From contig JBHENW010000096.1 in the NCBI GenBank assembly GCA_046261875.1, positions 1-33,208 of the forward strand: a DNA stretch of 33,208 bases, written 5' to 3'. The DNA is from JBHENW01 sp046261875 (GTDB lineage Bacteria; Acidobacteriota; Thermoanaerobaculia; UBA5066; Gp7-AA6). This document shows positions 1-7,698 of the stretch, one piece after another. Every line of letters begins with the position of its first letter. Within the stretch, counting starts at the first letter, position 1. The translations under genes were made by a program, and so were the position numbers. The notes beneath the pieces are model-generated. The model was not told the origin of the DNA and made no database searches. It saw only the letters and a program-made list of their open reading frames with translations.

Positions 1-234
1 TTCAAGATCAAGAACATCCTCAAGTTCCTGGCGCACGGGGACAAGGTGAAAGCCACCGTGCAGTTCCGGGGACGCGAGATGGCGCGCCGCGAGAACGGGC
101 AGAAGGTCCTCGACCGGCTGCTCGTGGATCTCTCCGGCAAGGCCGTCGCGGAGTCGCGGTCGGAGATGCTCGGCAACCGCCTCTACCAGATCCTCGCGCC
201 GGTCAAGGTGCACGAGCGGGCCCCGCGGGCCTGA
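1..234 (+). CDS. infC: Translation initiation factor IF-3, C-terminal part (5' cut by window edge)
   Basis: The frame is open from base 1 to a TGA at 232-234 and gives about 77 residues of the IF-3 C-terminal domain. That domain binds the 30S subunit and controls start-codon and initiator-tRNA selection. The motif KVKATVQFRGREM and the closing stretch RLYQILAP are typical of IF-3. The N-terminal domain and start codon lie outside the window. The gene stands 17 bases before rpmI and 238 bases before rplT, which is the classic infC-rpmI-rplT operon. Family assignment is secure; only the length is unknown. Confidence 0.95.
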   Translation, partial: FKIKNILKFLAHGDKVKATVQFRGREMARRENGQKVLDRLLVDLSGKAVAESRSEMLGNRLYQILAPVKVHERAPRA

Positions 235-251
235 ATCGAGGGAGTGACGAC

Positions 252-449
252 ATGCCGAAACTGAAGACCCACCGCGGCGCCGCGAAACGGTTCCGCAAGA
301 CCGCCTCGGGCAAGTTCAAGCGCGCCAAGGCGTTCAAGAGCCACATCCTGACGAAGAAAGCTTCCGGCCGGAAGCGCGACCTCGCGCAGGGAACGACCGT
401 CTCCAAGTCGGACACGAAGCGGGTCCGCGAGATGTTGCCCTACGCCTAA
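252..449 (+). CDS. rpmI: 50S ribosomal protein L35
   Basis: This 65-residue, very basic protein begins MPKLKTHRGAAKRFRKT, the signature N-terminus of L35, and has the usual family length. L35 is a small structural protein of the large ribosomal subunit. A purine-rich ribosome binding site (gagggag) lies about 6 bases before the ATG. It sits between infC and rplT as in most bacteria, and the 17-base gap to infC implies co-transcription. No large leader pseudoknot of the kind used for L20 autoregulation fits in the short gaps here. Confidence 0.97.
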   Translation: MPKLKTHRGAAKRFRKTASGKFKRAKAFKSHILTKKASGRKRDLAQGTTVSKSDTKRVREMLPYA

Positions 450-472
450 ACCCCCACGAAGGAGAGATCCAC

Positions 473-835
473 ATGCCGCGCGTCAAGAGAGGGAACAAGC
501 GAAAGAACCGCCGTGCCAAGGTGCTCAGCCTGGCGAAGGGCTACTACGGCACGAAGTCCAAGTCCTTCCGGATGGCGAAGCTGCAGGTCGAGAAATCGCT
601 GCTCTACGCCTACCGCGACCGCAAGGCGAAGAAGCGCGACTTCCGCGGGCTCTGGATCGTGCGGATCAACGCCGCCGCCCGCGAGAACGAAATCACCTAC
701 AGCCGCCTGATGGACGGGTTGAAGAAAGCCGGCAACGACATCAACCGCAAGATGCTGGCCGACCTGGCCGTGACGGACCCGGGCGCGTTCACGCACCTGG
801 TCGGCGTCGCGAAGCGGGCGCTCCAGTCCGCCTGA
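473..835 (+). CDS. rplT: 50S ribosomal protein L20
   Basis: The product has 120 residues and begins MPRVKRGNKRKNRRAK, which matches the L20 N-terminal extension that threads into 23S rRNA. The C-terminal globular part contains the family-typical SRLMDGLKKAGNDINRKMLAD. L20 is needed early in 50S assembly and in several bacteria represses its own operon. A strong ribosome binding site (aaggagag) precedes the ATG. The gene follows rpmI by 23 bases and precedes pheS by 19, so it is probably in one transcript with both. Confidence 0.97.
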   Translation: MPRVKRGNKRKNRRAKVLSLAKGYYGTKSKSFRMAKLQVEKSLLYAYRDRKAKKRDFRGLWIVRINAAARENEITYSRLMDGLKKAGNDINRKMLADLAVTDPGAFTHLVGVAKRALQSA

Positions 836-854
836 GCGGCCGGCCCGCGGCGGT

Positions 855-1922
855 TTGACGGCGACGGGTGCCGAGGACCCCATCGGACGGGTCCTCGAAG
901 CTTTTCGGGAGGAGTCGGGGCGGGACGTCTCGACGCGCGCCGAGTTCGAGCGCCTGAAAGGGCGTTTCCTCGGACGCGACAAGGGGATGGTCCCCGGGCT
1001 CTTCGCCGGCCTGAGGCAGCTGCCTCCGGAGGAGCGGTCAGCGTTCGGCGCGCGGGCCAATGCCGCCAAGCACGAGGTCGAAGCCGGCATCGCCCGACTC
1101 GCGGAGGCGCTCGACCGTCGCGAGAGCGAGGCGCGGCAGCGCGCCGCCGCCGTGGACGTCACTCTCCCCGGTCGGAGGCCGCGCGCCGGATCGCTCCACC
1201 CCATCACGCTCGTGCGGCGCCGCGTCGAGGAGATCTTCCTGAGGATGGGCTACTCGATCGCCGACGGGCCGGAGCTCGAGAACGACCACCACAACTTCGA
1301 GGCGCTGAACTTTCCGCCCGAGCATCCCGCGCGAGACGCCCAGGACACGCTCTTCGTGGCACGCGATGCGAAATCCCCGCTGCTGCTGCGGACCCACACC
1401 TCGCCCGTCCAGATCCGCGAGATGAAGAAGCGCGGGGCGCCGCTGCGCATCATCGCGCCCGGGCGCGTGTACCGAAACGAGGCGGTGGATGCGACGCACC
1501 AGCCGGTCTTCCACCAGGTCGAGGCGCTCGTCGTGGACCGCGGGATCTCGATGGCCGACTTGAAGGGCACGACGGCGTCTTTCCTGTCGGAGCTCTTCGG
1601 CCGCGACACGAAAGTCCGCTTCATCCCGACGTTCTTCCCCTTCGTCGAGCCGGGCGCCGACGTCCACATGAGCTGTCTCTTCTGCGCCGGCCGCGGCTGC
1701 CGGACGTGCAAGGAGACGGGCTGGATCGAGATCATGGGCGCCGGCGCCGTGCATCCCAACGTCCTGCGCGGCGCGGGGATCGATCCGGAGGAGTTCACCG
1801 GCTTCGCGTTCGGCCTCGGGCTGGACCGGGTGGCGCTGCTCCTCTACGGCTTCCCGGACCTGAGGCTTCTCTTCGAGGGGGACGAGCGGTTCCTCTCGCA
1901 GTTCGCGCGGGAGCGGCCGTGA
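855..1922 (+). CDS. pheS: Phenylalanine--tRNA ligase alpha subunit
   Basis: PheS is the catalytic subunit of the (alpha-beta)2 class II synthetase that charges tRNA-Phe. The 355-residue product has an N-terminal helical region (about 1-100) followed by the catalytic core. Class II motif 2 is visible at GRVYRNEAVDATHQ (about 203-216) and motif 3 at FGLGLDRVALLLYG (about 319-332). A four-Cys cluster (C274, C277, C282, C285) looks like the zinc-binding knuckle found in many PheS proteins. I chose the TTG at 855 because no ATG or GTG precedes the conserved region; the ribosome binding site is weak. The stop overlaps the pheT start (GTGA), so the subunits are translationally coupled. Confidence 0.96.
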   Translation: MTATGAEDPIGRVLEAFREESGRDVSTRAEFERLKGRFLGRDKGMVPGLFAGLRQLPPEERSAFGARANAAKHEVEAGIARLAEALDRRESEARQRAAAVDVTLPGRRPRAGSLHPITLVRRRVEEIFLRMGYSIADGPELENDHHNFEALNFPPEHPARDAQDTLFVARDAKSPLLLRTHTSPVQIREMKKRGAPLRIIAPGRVYRNEAVDATHQPVFHQVEALVVDRGISMADLKGTTASFLSELFGRDTKVRFIPTFFPFVEPGADVHMSCLFCAGRGCRTCKETGWIEIMGAGAVHPNVLRGAGIDPEEFTGFAFGLGLDRVALLLYGFPDLRLLFEGDERFLSQFARERP

Positions 1923-4012
1923 AGTTCTCCCTCATTTGGCTGGCGGATTTCGTCGACGTGTCGGCCGCCGGCGGCATCGCGGACATCCGCCGCCACCTGG
2001 AGCAGGCGGGATTCCCCGTGGAAAGCGCCGAGCGGTCCGGGGACGACTGGATCCTCGACGTCGAGATCACGCCGAATCGTCCCGACGCGATGAACCATCG
2101 CGGCCTCGCCCGGGAGATCGCGGCGATCGCCGGCGTGCCCGGCCGGACGCCGGAGCCCGCGCCGCTCACGGAGGCGGCCGGGCCCGCCGCGGCCGAGCTC
2201 GCGTCGGTCGAGATCGCCGTGCCCGCGCTGTGCCGCCGGTTCGGCGCGCGGGTCATCGAGGGGATCCGCCCCGCGGAAGCGGGGCCAATCGTGCGCTCGC
2301 GGCTCGCGGCGCTCGGCGCCAAGAGCATCAGCGCGGCGGTGGACGCGACGAACTACGCGCTGTGGGACCTGGGACAACCCCTCCACGCATTCGACCTCGA
2401 CCGCCTCGGCGGCCGGAAGATCATGGTCCGCAAGGCGCGCCGGGGGGAAAAGCTCGTGACCCTCGACGGGATCGAGCGAGCACTGCTGTCATCGGACATC
2501 GTCGTGGCGGACGCCGAGCGCGCCGTGTCGCTGGCGGGAATCATGGGCGGCCTGGACACCGCCGTGCAGGCGGAGACGCGAAACGTCCTGCTGGAAGCCG
2601 CGTGGTGGGACCCCGCATCGATCCGCAGGACGGCGCGGCGTCTGGGCATGCACACGGACGCCTCGCACCGCTTCGAGCGCGGGGCGGATCCCGAGGCGAT
2701 CCCCGAGGCGCTCGACCTCGCTTCGAGGCTGGTCCTGGAATCCGCCGGCGGCCGCCTCGCCTCCGGCTGGATCGACGCGCGGGGAAAGTCCTTCAAGCGC
2801 CGGACGGTGCCGCTCCGTCTCCCCCGCCTGCGACGGCTCGGAGGCGACGAAGGCCTGGATCTCGAGTTTGCCTCGGAGGCCCTCCGCCGTCTCGGCTTCG
2901 GAACGGAGAAGCGGGGCAAGCGGCTCGCCGTGAACGTCCCCTCCTTCCGGCGTGACGTCGCGATCGAGGATGACCTCGTCGAAGAGGTCCTCCGCGTCCG
3001 CGGGTACGACAAGCTGCCGAGCCGCCTGCCTCCCGCGATCGGCGCTGGCCGGCGCCTCGAGCCGCTGCGCGAGATCGAAGAGCGCATGGCCGACCTCGGC
3101 GTAGCCTGGGGGCTCTCCGAAACGATCAGCTACCCGTTCCTCGATCACGCCTCCGACGAGGCGGGTTTCACGGGGTGGATCGCGGCGAGCGGGGGATCGA
3201 ACGACCCGCTTCCGCTGGCGAACCCGCTCGACGAGACCCGCAAAGACCTGCGGTCATCCCTTCTGCCGGGAGTCCTCGACGCGCTCTCCCGCAACGTGCG
3301 CCAGGGCGCGCGGGGCGCCGGCCTCTTCGAGGTGGGCCGGGGTTTCGGGCGAGCGGGGAATCCTGACCGCCCCGAGTCCTTCGAGGATCGCCGGCTCGCT
3401 TTCGCGCTGACCGGCGAGATGCGGCCGCACTGGAGTGTCGCCGCCGACTCCCGCGACGCCGACTTCTACGACGCCAAGGGAATCTTCCAGACCCTCGTGT
3501 CGCCCTGGGCGGGCCCCGAGGATCTGCGCTGGTCCGCGTTCGAGGACTCGGGCTTCGAGCCCGGCGCGACGGCGATGGCGCGCACGCGCCGCGGCGAAGT
3601 CCTCGGGGTCGTGGGACGGATCGGCGCCCGGGAGCGGGACCGCCGCCGGCTCCCCGACGCGGTCTTCGCGGGGGAAGTGCTCGTCGAGGCGCTCCCGGGG
3701 GAGGCGACCCGCCCGCGCTTCGAGCCGTTCTCGCCGTATCCCGCGATCGAAGCGGACGTCTCTTTCTCGCACGGAGCGGACCTGACCTGGGAGAGGATCG
3801 AGCGCATCGTCGACGAGCTCGGCCTCGCCCACATGGAGCGCCTGGAGATCGCGGACCGCTACACGGGGGCGGAGCTCGGAGAGGGGCGCGTGAAGACGAC
3901 GCTGCGTCTCACGTTCCGGTCCCCGGAGAGGACCCTGGAGCAGGAGGAGGTGAACGTGGAACGGGATCGTCTGGCCGCCGCCCTGGAAAGCGGCCTGGGG
4001 GCGAGCTTTTGA
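1919..4012 (+). CDS. pheT: Phenylalanine--tRNA ligase beta subunit lacking the OB tRNA-binding domain
   Basis: The GTG at 1919 overlaps the pheS stop and opens the standard PheT N-terminus (MKFSLIWLADFVDV). The 697-residue product includes the B3/B4 editing region, a B5 domain, the catalytic-like domain and a C-terminal anticodon-binding FDX-ACB domain (about 605-697). What is missing is the EMAP-II-like OB domain that normally sits between about residues 40 and 150. Here GFPVESAERSGDD runs straight into LDVEITPNRPDAMNHRGLAR, which in other bacterial PheT proteins comes after that domain. Usual bacterial length is near 800. The join is in frame and both flanks are intact, so it looks like an evolved deletion and not a damaged gene. 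Confidence 0.95.
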   Translation: MKFSLIWLADFVDVSAAGGIADIRRHLEQAGFPVESAERSGDDWILDVEITPNRPDAMNHRGLAREIAAIAGVPGRTPEPAPLTEAAGPAAAELASVEIAVPALCRRFGARVIEGIRPAEAGPIVRSRLAALGAKSISAAVDATNYALWDLGQPLHAFDLDRLGGRKIMVRKARRGEKLVTLDGIERALLSSDIVVADAERAVSLAGIMGGLDTAVQAETRNVLLEAAWWDPASIRRTARRLGMHTDASHRFERGADPEAIPEALDLASRLVLESAGGRLASGWIDARGKSFKRRTVPLRLPRLRRLGGDEGLDLEFASEALRRLGFGTEKRGKRLAVNVPSFRRDVAIEDDLVEEVLRVRGYDKLPSRLPPAIGAGRRLEPLREIEERMADLGVAWGLSETISYPFLDHASDEAGFTGWIAASGGSNDPLPLANPLDETRKDLRSSLLPGVLDALSRNVRQGARGAGLFEVGRGFGRAGNPDRPESFEDRRLAFALTGEMRPHWSVAADSRDADFYDAKGIFQTLVSPWAGPEDLRWSAFEDSGFEPGATAMARTRRGEVLGVVGRIGARERDRRRLPDAVFAGEVLVEALPGEATRPRFEPFSPYPAIEADVSFSHGADLTWERIERIVDELGLAHMERLEIADRYTGAELGEGRVKTTLRLTFRSPERTLEQEEVNVERDRLAAALESGLGASF

Positions 4013-4026
4013 AAGGGAAGGGTGCC

Positions 4027-4272
4027 ATGGAAAACGTGAAGATCTTCGAGACGCTCGAGCGGAAGGTGGAAAAGCTGCTCGGCCGGCTCCGGGCGCTCGA
4101 ACAGGACAACGAGAAGCTCAAGGGGGACCTGGGCGCCGCGCGGCGGGCCGAGAAAGACGCGTCAGAGGCCCGGGGAACCGTCGAGCGCCTCGAAAAAGAC
4201 CAGGAAGCGGTCCGCGTGAGGCTCGAGAAGCTGATCGCGTCGCTCGAGGCCGCCGAGGAGAAGAAGGGCTGA
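4027..4272 (+). CDS. Small coiled-coil protein, ZapB-like
   Basis: This 81-residue protein is almost entirely heptad-rich, charged helix (ETLERKVEKLLGRLRALEQD onward) and ends in a lysine-rich tail. Length and character match the ZapB / DUF904 type of cell-division coiled coil, which bridges ZapA and the division site, but such sequences are too simple for a firm family call. Its position directly before zapA supports the idea. An upstream TTG at 4009 overlapping the pheT stop would add 6 residues. I prefer the ATG at 4027 because aagggaaggg lies at proper spacing before it. It probably belongs to the pheST transcript. Confidence 0.7.
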   Translation: MENVKIFETLERKVEKLLGRLRALEQDNEKLKGDLGAARRAEKDASEARGTVERLEKDQEAVRVRLEKLIASLEAAEEKKG

Positions 4273-4309
4273 TGCCGGAGACTGAGAACAAATGCTTTCC
4301 TTGCAATAA

Positions 4310-4339
4310 TTGACTCCGTTGGAGGACAGCGGCTAGACT
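4310..4339 (+). promoter_or_regulatory. Sigma-70-type promoter for zapA-rny
   Basis: TTGACT at 4310-4315 and TAGACT at 4334-4339 are separated by 18 bases. This matches the housekeeping consensus at 5/6 and 4/6 positions. It lies in a locally AT-richer stretch in the 92-base gap between the coiled-coil gene and zapA, and it would start transcription near 4346, just before the zapA ribosome binding site. Confidence 0.5.
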
Positions 4340-4364
4340 CCCGTGTGAAAGGAGTTTGCTCCGA

Positions 4365-4658
4365 GTGGAAAAGCGGGGCAGCGTGACCCAGGTGGAGATC
4401 TTCGGCCAGACCTACAGCGTCCGGGCCGAAGGCGAGAGCTCCTACGTTCACGACCTGGCCCGCTTCGTGGATTCCCGGATGAAAGAAGTGGCGGAGCAGA
4501 CGGCGACCGTGGACACCACGAAGATCGCCATCCTCGCCGCCTTGAACATCAGCGATGACCTCTATCAAACGGAAAAGCGTCGGTCCGGCGCTCCGGCGGA
4601 CTTCACGGCTCGCGCGGAACGCCTGATTCGGAAACTGGACGACGCCCTGGGCGCCTGA
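4365..4658 (+). CDS. zapA: Cell division protein ZapA
   Basis: ZapA binds FtsZ and bundles its filaments in the Z-ring. The 97-residue product has the family N-terminal strand pattern (VTQVEIFGQTYSVRAEGE), then YVHDLARFVDSRMKEV and KIAILAALNISDDLYQ, which correspond to the globular head, and a C-terminal helix. The start is chosen as the GTG at 4365, because aaaggag at 4348-4354 sits 10 bases before it. A TTG at 4356 would add three residues but lies only one base from that site. The last codons overlap the 5' arm of the RNA structure described at 4648-4823. Confidence 0.88.
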   Translation: MEKRGSVTQVEIFGQTYSVRAEGESSYVHDLARFVDSRMKEVAEQTATVDTTKIAILAALNISDDLYQTEKRRSGAPADFTARAERLIRKLDDALGA

Positions 4659-4823
4659 AGGCGACGCGTCGGCACCCCGGCGGCTCGCCGGGACACGAAG
4701 GACAGAGACAGGTTTCGAAAAACAGATGAAGGGTACCCTCAGCCCCGGTTCCCGTCGGAAGGATCGCTTCCGAGCCATCGTGTAGCCGCGCCTCGTTTTC
4801 GGCCCCCGAGAAGGGAGCCGAAA
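4648..4823 (+). ncRNA. Candidate structured RNA between zapA and rny (6S-like RNA or rny leader switch)
   Basis: Bases 4655-4673 can pair with 4785-4802 in a helix of 17 pairs (14 Watson-Crick, 3 G-U) with one C-C mismatch and one bulged T. Inside it, 4693-4701 pairs with 4775-4783 (8 of 9), and two perfect 7-bp hairpins branch off at 4676-4692 and 4755-4773. A rod of about 150-175 nt after zapA matches the usual place and rough size of 6S RNA. However, 4797-4823 can also fold into a hairpin (about 10 bp, one bulge) that hides the rny ribosome binding site and competes for 4797-4802. The same sequence could therefore be an rny leader switch. The pairings are read by eye; the RNA class is unproven. 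Confidence 0.5.
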
Positions 4824-6391
4824 TGGATACAAACATCGTGATCGCGATCGCGACGGGCCTCGCCGTGGCCCTCGTGGTGGCGGGCATCTCCTATTCCGTC
4901 CTCCGAAAGAAGCTCAAGGAAGAGCGGGCCGGCATCCGCATGGAGGCGGACCGCCTCATCGGGGAGGCCAGCCGGGCGGCCGAGGCGAAGCTGCGCGAAG
5001 CTTCGATCGAGGCCAAGGAGAAGGTCCTCGCAGCCCGCGCGGAGTTCGACAAGACCGTGCAGGCCCGCCGCCAGGAGCTGGCGCAGCTCGAAAAGCGGGT
5101 CCTTTCCAAGGAGGAGAACCTCGACCGCAAGCTCGCCGCCCAGGAACGGCGGGAGGAAGAGTACGGCCGGAAGGAACGGGCGGTCGGGGAGGCCCAGAAG
5201 AAGCTCGAGGACGCCCATGCCGAGGTCCAGAAGGTCATCGATGACCAGCGCAAGCGGCTGGAGCAGATCTCCGGGCTGACCGCCGTGGACGCCCGCCGGG
5301 ACCTCGTCAAGTCGATCGAGAACGACGCCCGCGTCGAAGCCGCCGGGCTCATCCGCCGGATCGAAGAGGAAGCGACAGAGCAAGCCACCCAGAGGGCGCG
5401 GCACCTGATCGGCCTTGCCATCCAGCGGCTGGCCTCCGACACCGTCGTCGAGGCGACCGTCTCCGTCGTCGAGCTCCCATCCGACGACCTGAAGGGCCGG
5501 ATCATCGGCCGCGAGGGGCGCAACATCCGCGCGCTCGAGGCGGCAACCGGAGTGGACCTCATCATCGACGACACGCCCGAGGCGATCGTGATCTCCGCCT
5601 TCGAGCCGCTGCGCCGCGAGGTGGCCCGGCTCGCGCTCGAGAAGCTCATCCAGGACGGCCGCATCCATCCCGCCCGCATCGAGGAGGTCGTCGAGAAGGT
5701 GCGCTCGGAGCTTTGGGAGCGGATCCGGCAGGAAGGGGAGGCGACGGCGCTGGAGTTCGCCATCCCGGACCTCCACCCGGAAGTCATCAAGCTTCTCGGC
5801 CGGCTGCGGTTTCGGACGTCCTACGGGCAGAACGTGCTGCAGCATTCGAAGGAAGTCGCCTGGCTCGCGTCCAACATGGCGGCCGAGCTCGGCGGCGACG
5901 TGACCGTGGCCAAGCGCGCCGGTCTGCTCCACGACATCGGCAAGGCGATCGACCGGGAGATGGAGGGGACACACCTCGAGCTCGGGCGCGACGTGCTCAA
6001 GAAGTTCGGCGAGACCAACGAAGTCATCCACGCGATGGAGTGCCATCACGGCGATTACGAGCCGCGCTCGCTCGAGGCGGTCCTGGTCAACGGGGCCGAC
6101 GCGCTCTCCGCCGCCCGGCCGGGCGCCCGCCGTGAGATCCTCGAGACCTACGTCAAGCGGCTCGAGAAGCTCGAGCACATCGCCGACGGCTTCAAGGGGG
6201 TCCAGAAAGCGTTCGCGATGCAGGCCGGGCGCGAGCTGCGCATCATCGTCGAGGCCAACCGCGTCACCGACGACGAGGCGCTCTGGCTCTCGCGCGACGT
6301 GGCCAAGAAGATCGAGTCGGAGCTCCAGTACCCCGGCCAGATCAAGGTGACCGTGATCCGCGAGACGCGCGCCGTGGAATATGCCCGCTGA
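4823..6391 (+). CDS. rny: Ribonuclease Y
   Basis: RNase Y is a membrane-anchored endoribonuclease that starts mRNA decay. The 522-residue protein shows the full family plan: an N-terminal membrane helix (about 4-24), a long charged coiled coil (about 28-200), a KH RNA-binding domain with GRIIGREGRNIRALE (about 225-240), and an HD phosphohydrolase domain whose metal-binding pair is H370-D371 in LLHDIGKAID. Length is normal. The ATG at 4823 has aaggga about 6 bases upstream, inside a hairpin that could mask it. The gene shares its transcript with ymdB, a pairing seen in many bacteria. Confidence 0.97.
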   Translation: MDTNIVIAIATGLAVALVVAGISYSVLRKKLKEERAGIRMEADRLIGEASRAAEAKLREASIEAKEKVLAARAEFDKTVQARRQELAQLEKRVLSKEENLDRKLAAQERREEEYGRKERAVGEAQKKLEDAHAEVQKVIDDQRKRLEQISGLTAVDARRDLVKSIENDARVEAAGLIRRIEEEATEQATQRARHLIGLAIQRLASDTVVEATVSVVELPSDDLKGRIIGREGRNIRALEAATGVDLIIDDTPEAIVISAFEPLRREVARLALEKLIQDGRIHPARIEEVVEKVRSELWERIRQEGEATALEFAIPDLHPEVIKLLGRLRFRTSYGQNVLQHSKEVAWLASNMAAELGGDVTVAKRAGLLHDIGKAIDREMEGTHLELGRDVLKKFGETNEVIHAMECHHGDYEPRSLEAVLVNGADALSAARPGARREILETYVKRLEKLEHIADGFKGVQKAFAMQAGRELRIIVEANRVTDDEALWLSRDVAKKIESELQYPGQIKVTVIRETRAVEYAR

Positions 6392-6402
6392 CGCGGGCCG
6401 GG

Positions 6403-6471
6403 AGTCGGAAGTCGACAGTCGGAAGTCGAACCGGTCATCGAACGACTACCGGCTACCGACTACCAACTACC
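6403..6471 (+). repeat. Two facing arrays of four heptamers each
   Basis: On the left, 6403-6430 is four tandem heptamers of the form AGTCGRN, containing a perfect 13-bp direct repeat (6403-6415 and 6417-6429). On the right, 6444-6471 is four tandem heptamers of the form RRCTACC. In suitable phase the left unit is GGAAGTC and the reverse complement of the right unit is GGTAGTC, so the arrays are imperfect inverted copies around a 13-base spacer. Together they fill nearly all of the rny-ymdB gap and end 4 bases before the ymdB start codon. Confidence 0.85.
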
Positions 6472-6475
6472 GATT

Positions 6476-7258
6476 GTGAACATCCTTTTCGTCGGCGACG
6501 TCGTCGGCGCGCCGGGACGCCGCGCCCTCGAGGAAGGCCTGACGAAGGCCATCGACCGTCACAAAGCGGACTTCACGGTCGTCAACATCGAGAACGCGGC
6601 CGGCGGCTTCGGCCTGACCGTGGATCTCTTCGAGCAGCTCTCGAAGATGCCGATCGACGTCTTCACTTCCGGAAACCACATCTGGGACAAGAAGGAGATC
6701 TACGAAACGTTGGAAGCGTCGGACCGGGTCTTGCGTCCCGCCAACTACCCGCCGGGCAACCCGGGGCGCGGCGCGACGATCCAGGCGACGGCGTCCGGGA
6801 TCCCGGTGGGCGTCCTGAACCTGCAGGGGCAGGTCTTCATGCCGGCGCAGTGCGATTCGCCCTTCCGGGTGGCCGACGAGGAGCTCGCCCGGATGAAGGA
6901 GACGAAGGTCATCCTCGTGGACTTCCACGCGGAAGCCACCTCGGAGAAGGTCGCGATCGGCTGGTACCTCGACGGCCGGGTCTCGGCGGTGATCGGGACC
7001 CACACGCACATCCCGACGGCCGACGAGACCGTTCGTCCGGCCGGCACCGCCTACCTGACCGACGCGGGGATGACCGGAGCCTACGAGGGCGTCATCGGCT
7101 TCTCGAAGGACCGCATCATCGAGAAGTTTCTCTCGCAGACCCCGCGCTCCTTCGAGACCGCCAAGCGCGACATCCGGCTCTCCGGCGCCGTGGTGGACGT
7201 GGACGAGACCACGGGCAAGGCGCGGCGTATCGAGCGGGTCCAGATCCGGGTGGACTAG
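6476..7258 (+). CDS. ymdB: YmdB-family metallophosphoesterase (2',3'-cyclic nucleotide phosphodiesterase)
   Basis: The 260-residue product belongs to the TIGR00282 / YmdB family of binuclear-metal phosphoesterases, which act on 2',3'-cyclic nucleotides and affect RNase Y-dependent processes in Bacillus. Metal-site motifs are visible: GDVVG with D8, NIEN with N37 and E39, GNH with H68, and THTHIPTAD near residue 180. The GTG at 6476 aligns with the conserved MNILFVGD start. There is no ribosome binding site, because the heptamer array runs to 4 bases from the start codon. The preceding gene is rny, which fits a shared role in RNA turnover. Confidence 0.93.
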   Translation: MNILFVGDVVGAPGRRALEEGLTKAIDRHKADFTVVNIENAAGGFGLTVDLFEQLSKMPIDVFTSGNHIWDKKEIYETLEASDRVLRPANYPPGNPGRGATIQATASGIPVGVLNLQGQVFMPAQCDSPFRVADEELARMKETKVILVDFHAEATSEKVAIGWYLDGRVSAVIGTHTHIPTADETVRPAGTAYLTDAGMTGAYEGVIGFSKDRIIEKFLSQTPRSFETAKRDIRLSGAVVDVDETTGKARRIERVQIRVD

Positions 7259-7293
7259 ACGCTGACCTTTTCGATCAGCCGCCGCGCTCCGAG

Positions 7294-7698
7294 ATGAAGG
7301 TACCCTGGCCGAACTATGAACCGGAATGGAGACTGCGGGAGCACGATGACGTCTCCCGCACGGAGCTCACGCTCCTGTGCGATCCCCGTCGGCGCCTCCT
7401 CGTACGGGTGACCGCGCGATCCGCCGACCTGATCGAAGCGGAGGCCGTATTCGGGTGGATTACCGATCTTCTCCATATTCGACAAGCCTTTACGCTCTGT
7501 TTCGAGACGGACGAAGAGCCTCCTTTTACGTTCGTTCCTCCCCTCGACATGGCTCGCGAGGACATGTCGTGCCTGTTGTTGGGTGAGTTGCGGATGCATC
7601 TCGGTTGCGACCGGATCGAGCTGAGCCCGCCCGTCGACCTGTTGAGTGTCGTCCTAGAGCACAAACCGTGGGCGTCTGCGCAGCCCGATGGCCGCTGA
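7294..7698 (+). CDS. Hypothetical protein, 134 residues
   Basis: I do not recognise this protein. It has no signal peptide, membrane helix or known motif. It begins MKVPWPNYEPEWRLREHDD and is mixed alpha/beta in character, with three Cys. The ATG at 7294 is preceded by a poor site (ccgag). The frame is open further upstream inside ymdB, but those codons are shadow. Roughly a quarter of codons end in A or T, clearly more than in neighbouring genes, so it may be recently acquired or weakly selected. Its last 11 bases overlap the next glycosyltransferase, which suggests co-translation. The call as a real gene is moderate. Confidence 0.5.
   Translation: MKVPWPNYEPEWRLREHDDVSRTELTLLCDPRRRLLVRVTARSADLIEAEAVFGWITDLLHIRQAFTLCFETDEEPPFTFVPPLDMAREDMSCLLLGELRMHLGCDRIELSPPVDLLSVVLEHKPWASAQPDGR

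Noticed and set aside
6403..6471. CRISPR array
   Set aside because: Repeats are 7 bases, contiguous and inverted, with no spacers and no cas genes.
7255..7599. Minus-strand frame opposite the 134-residue hypothetical gene
   Set aside because: No start signal or recognisable motif, and the plus-strand frame overlaps the next gene in the usual operon manner; neither strand is certain.
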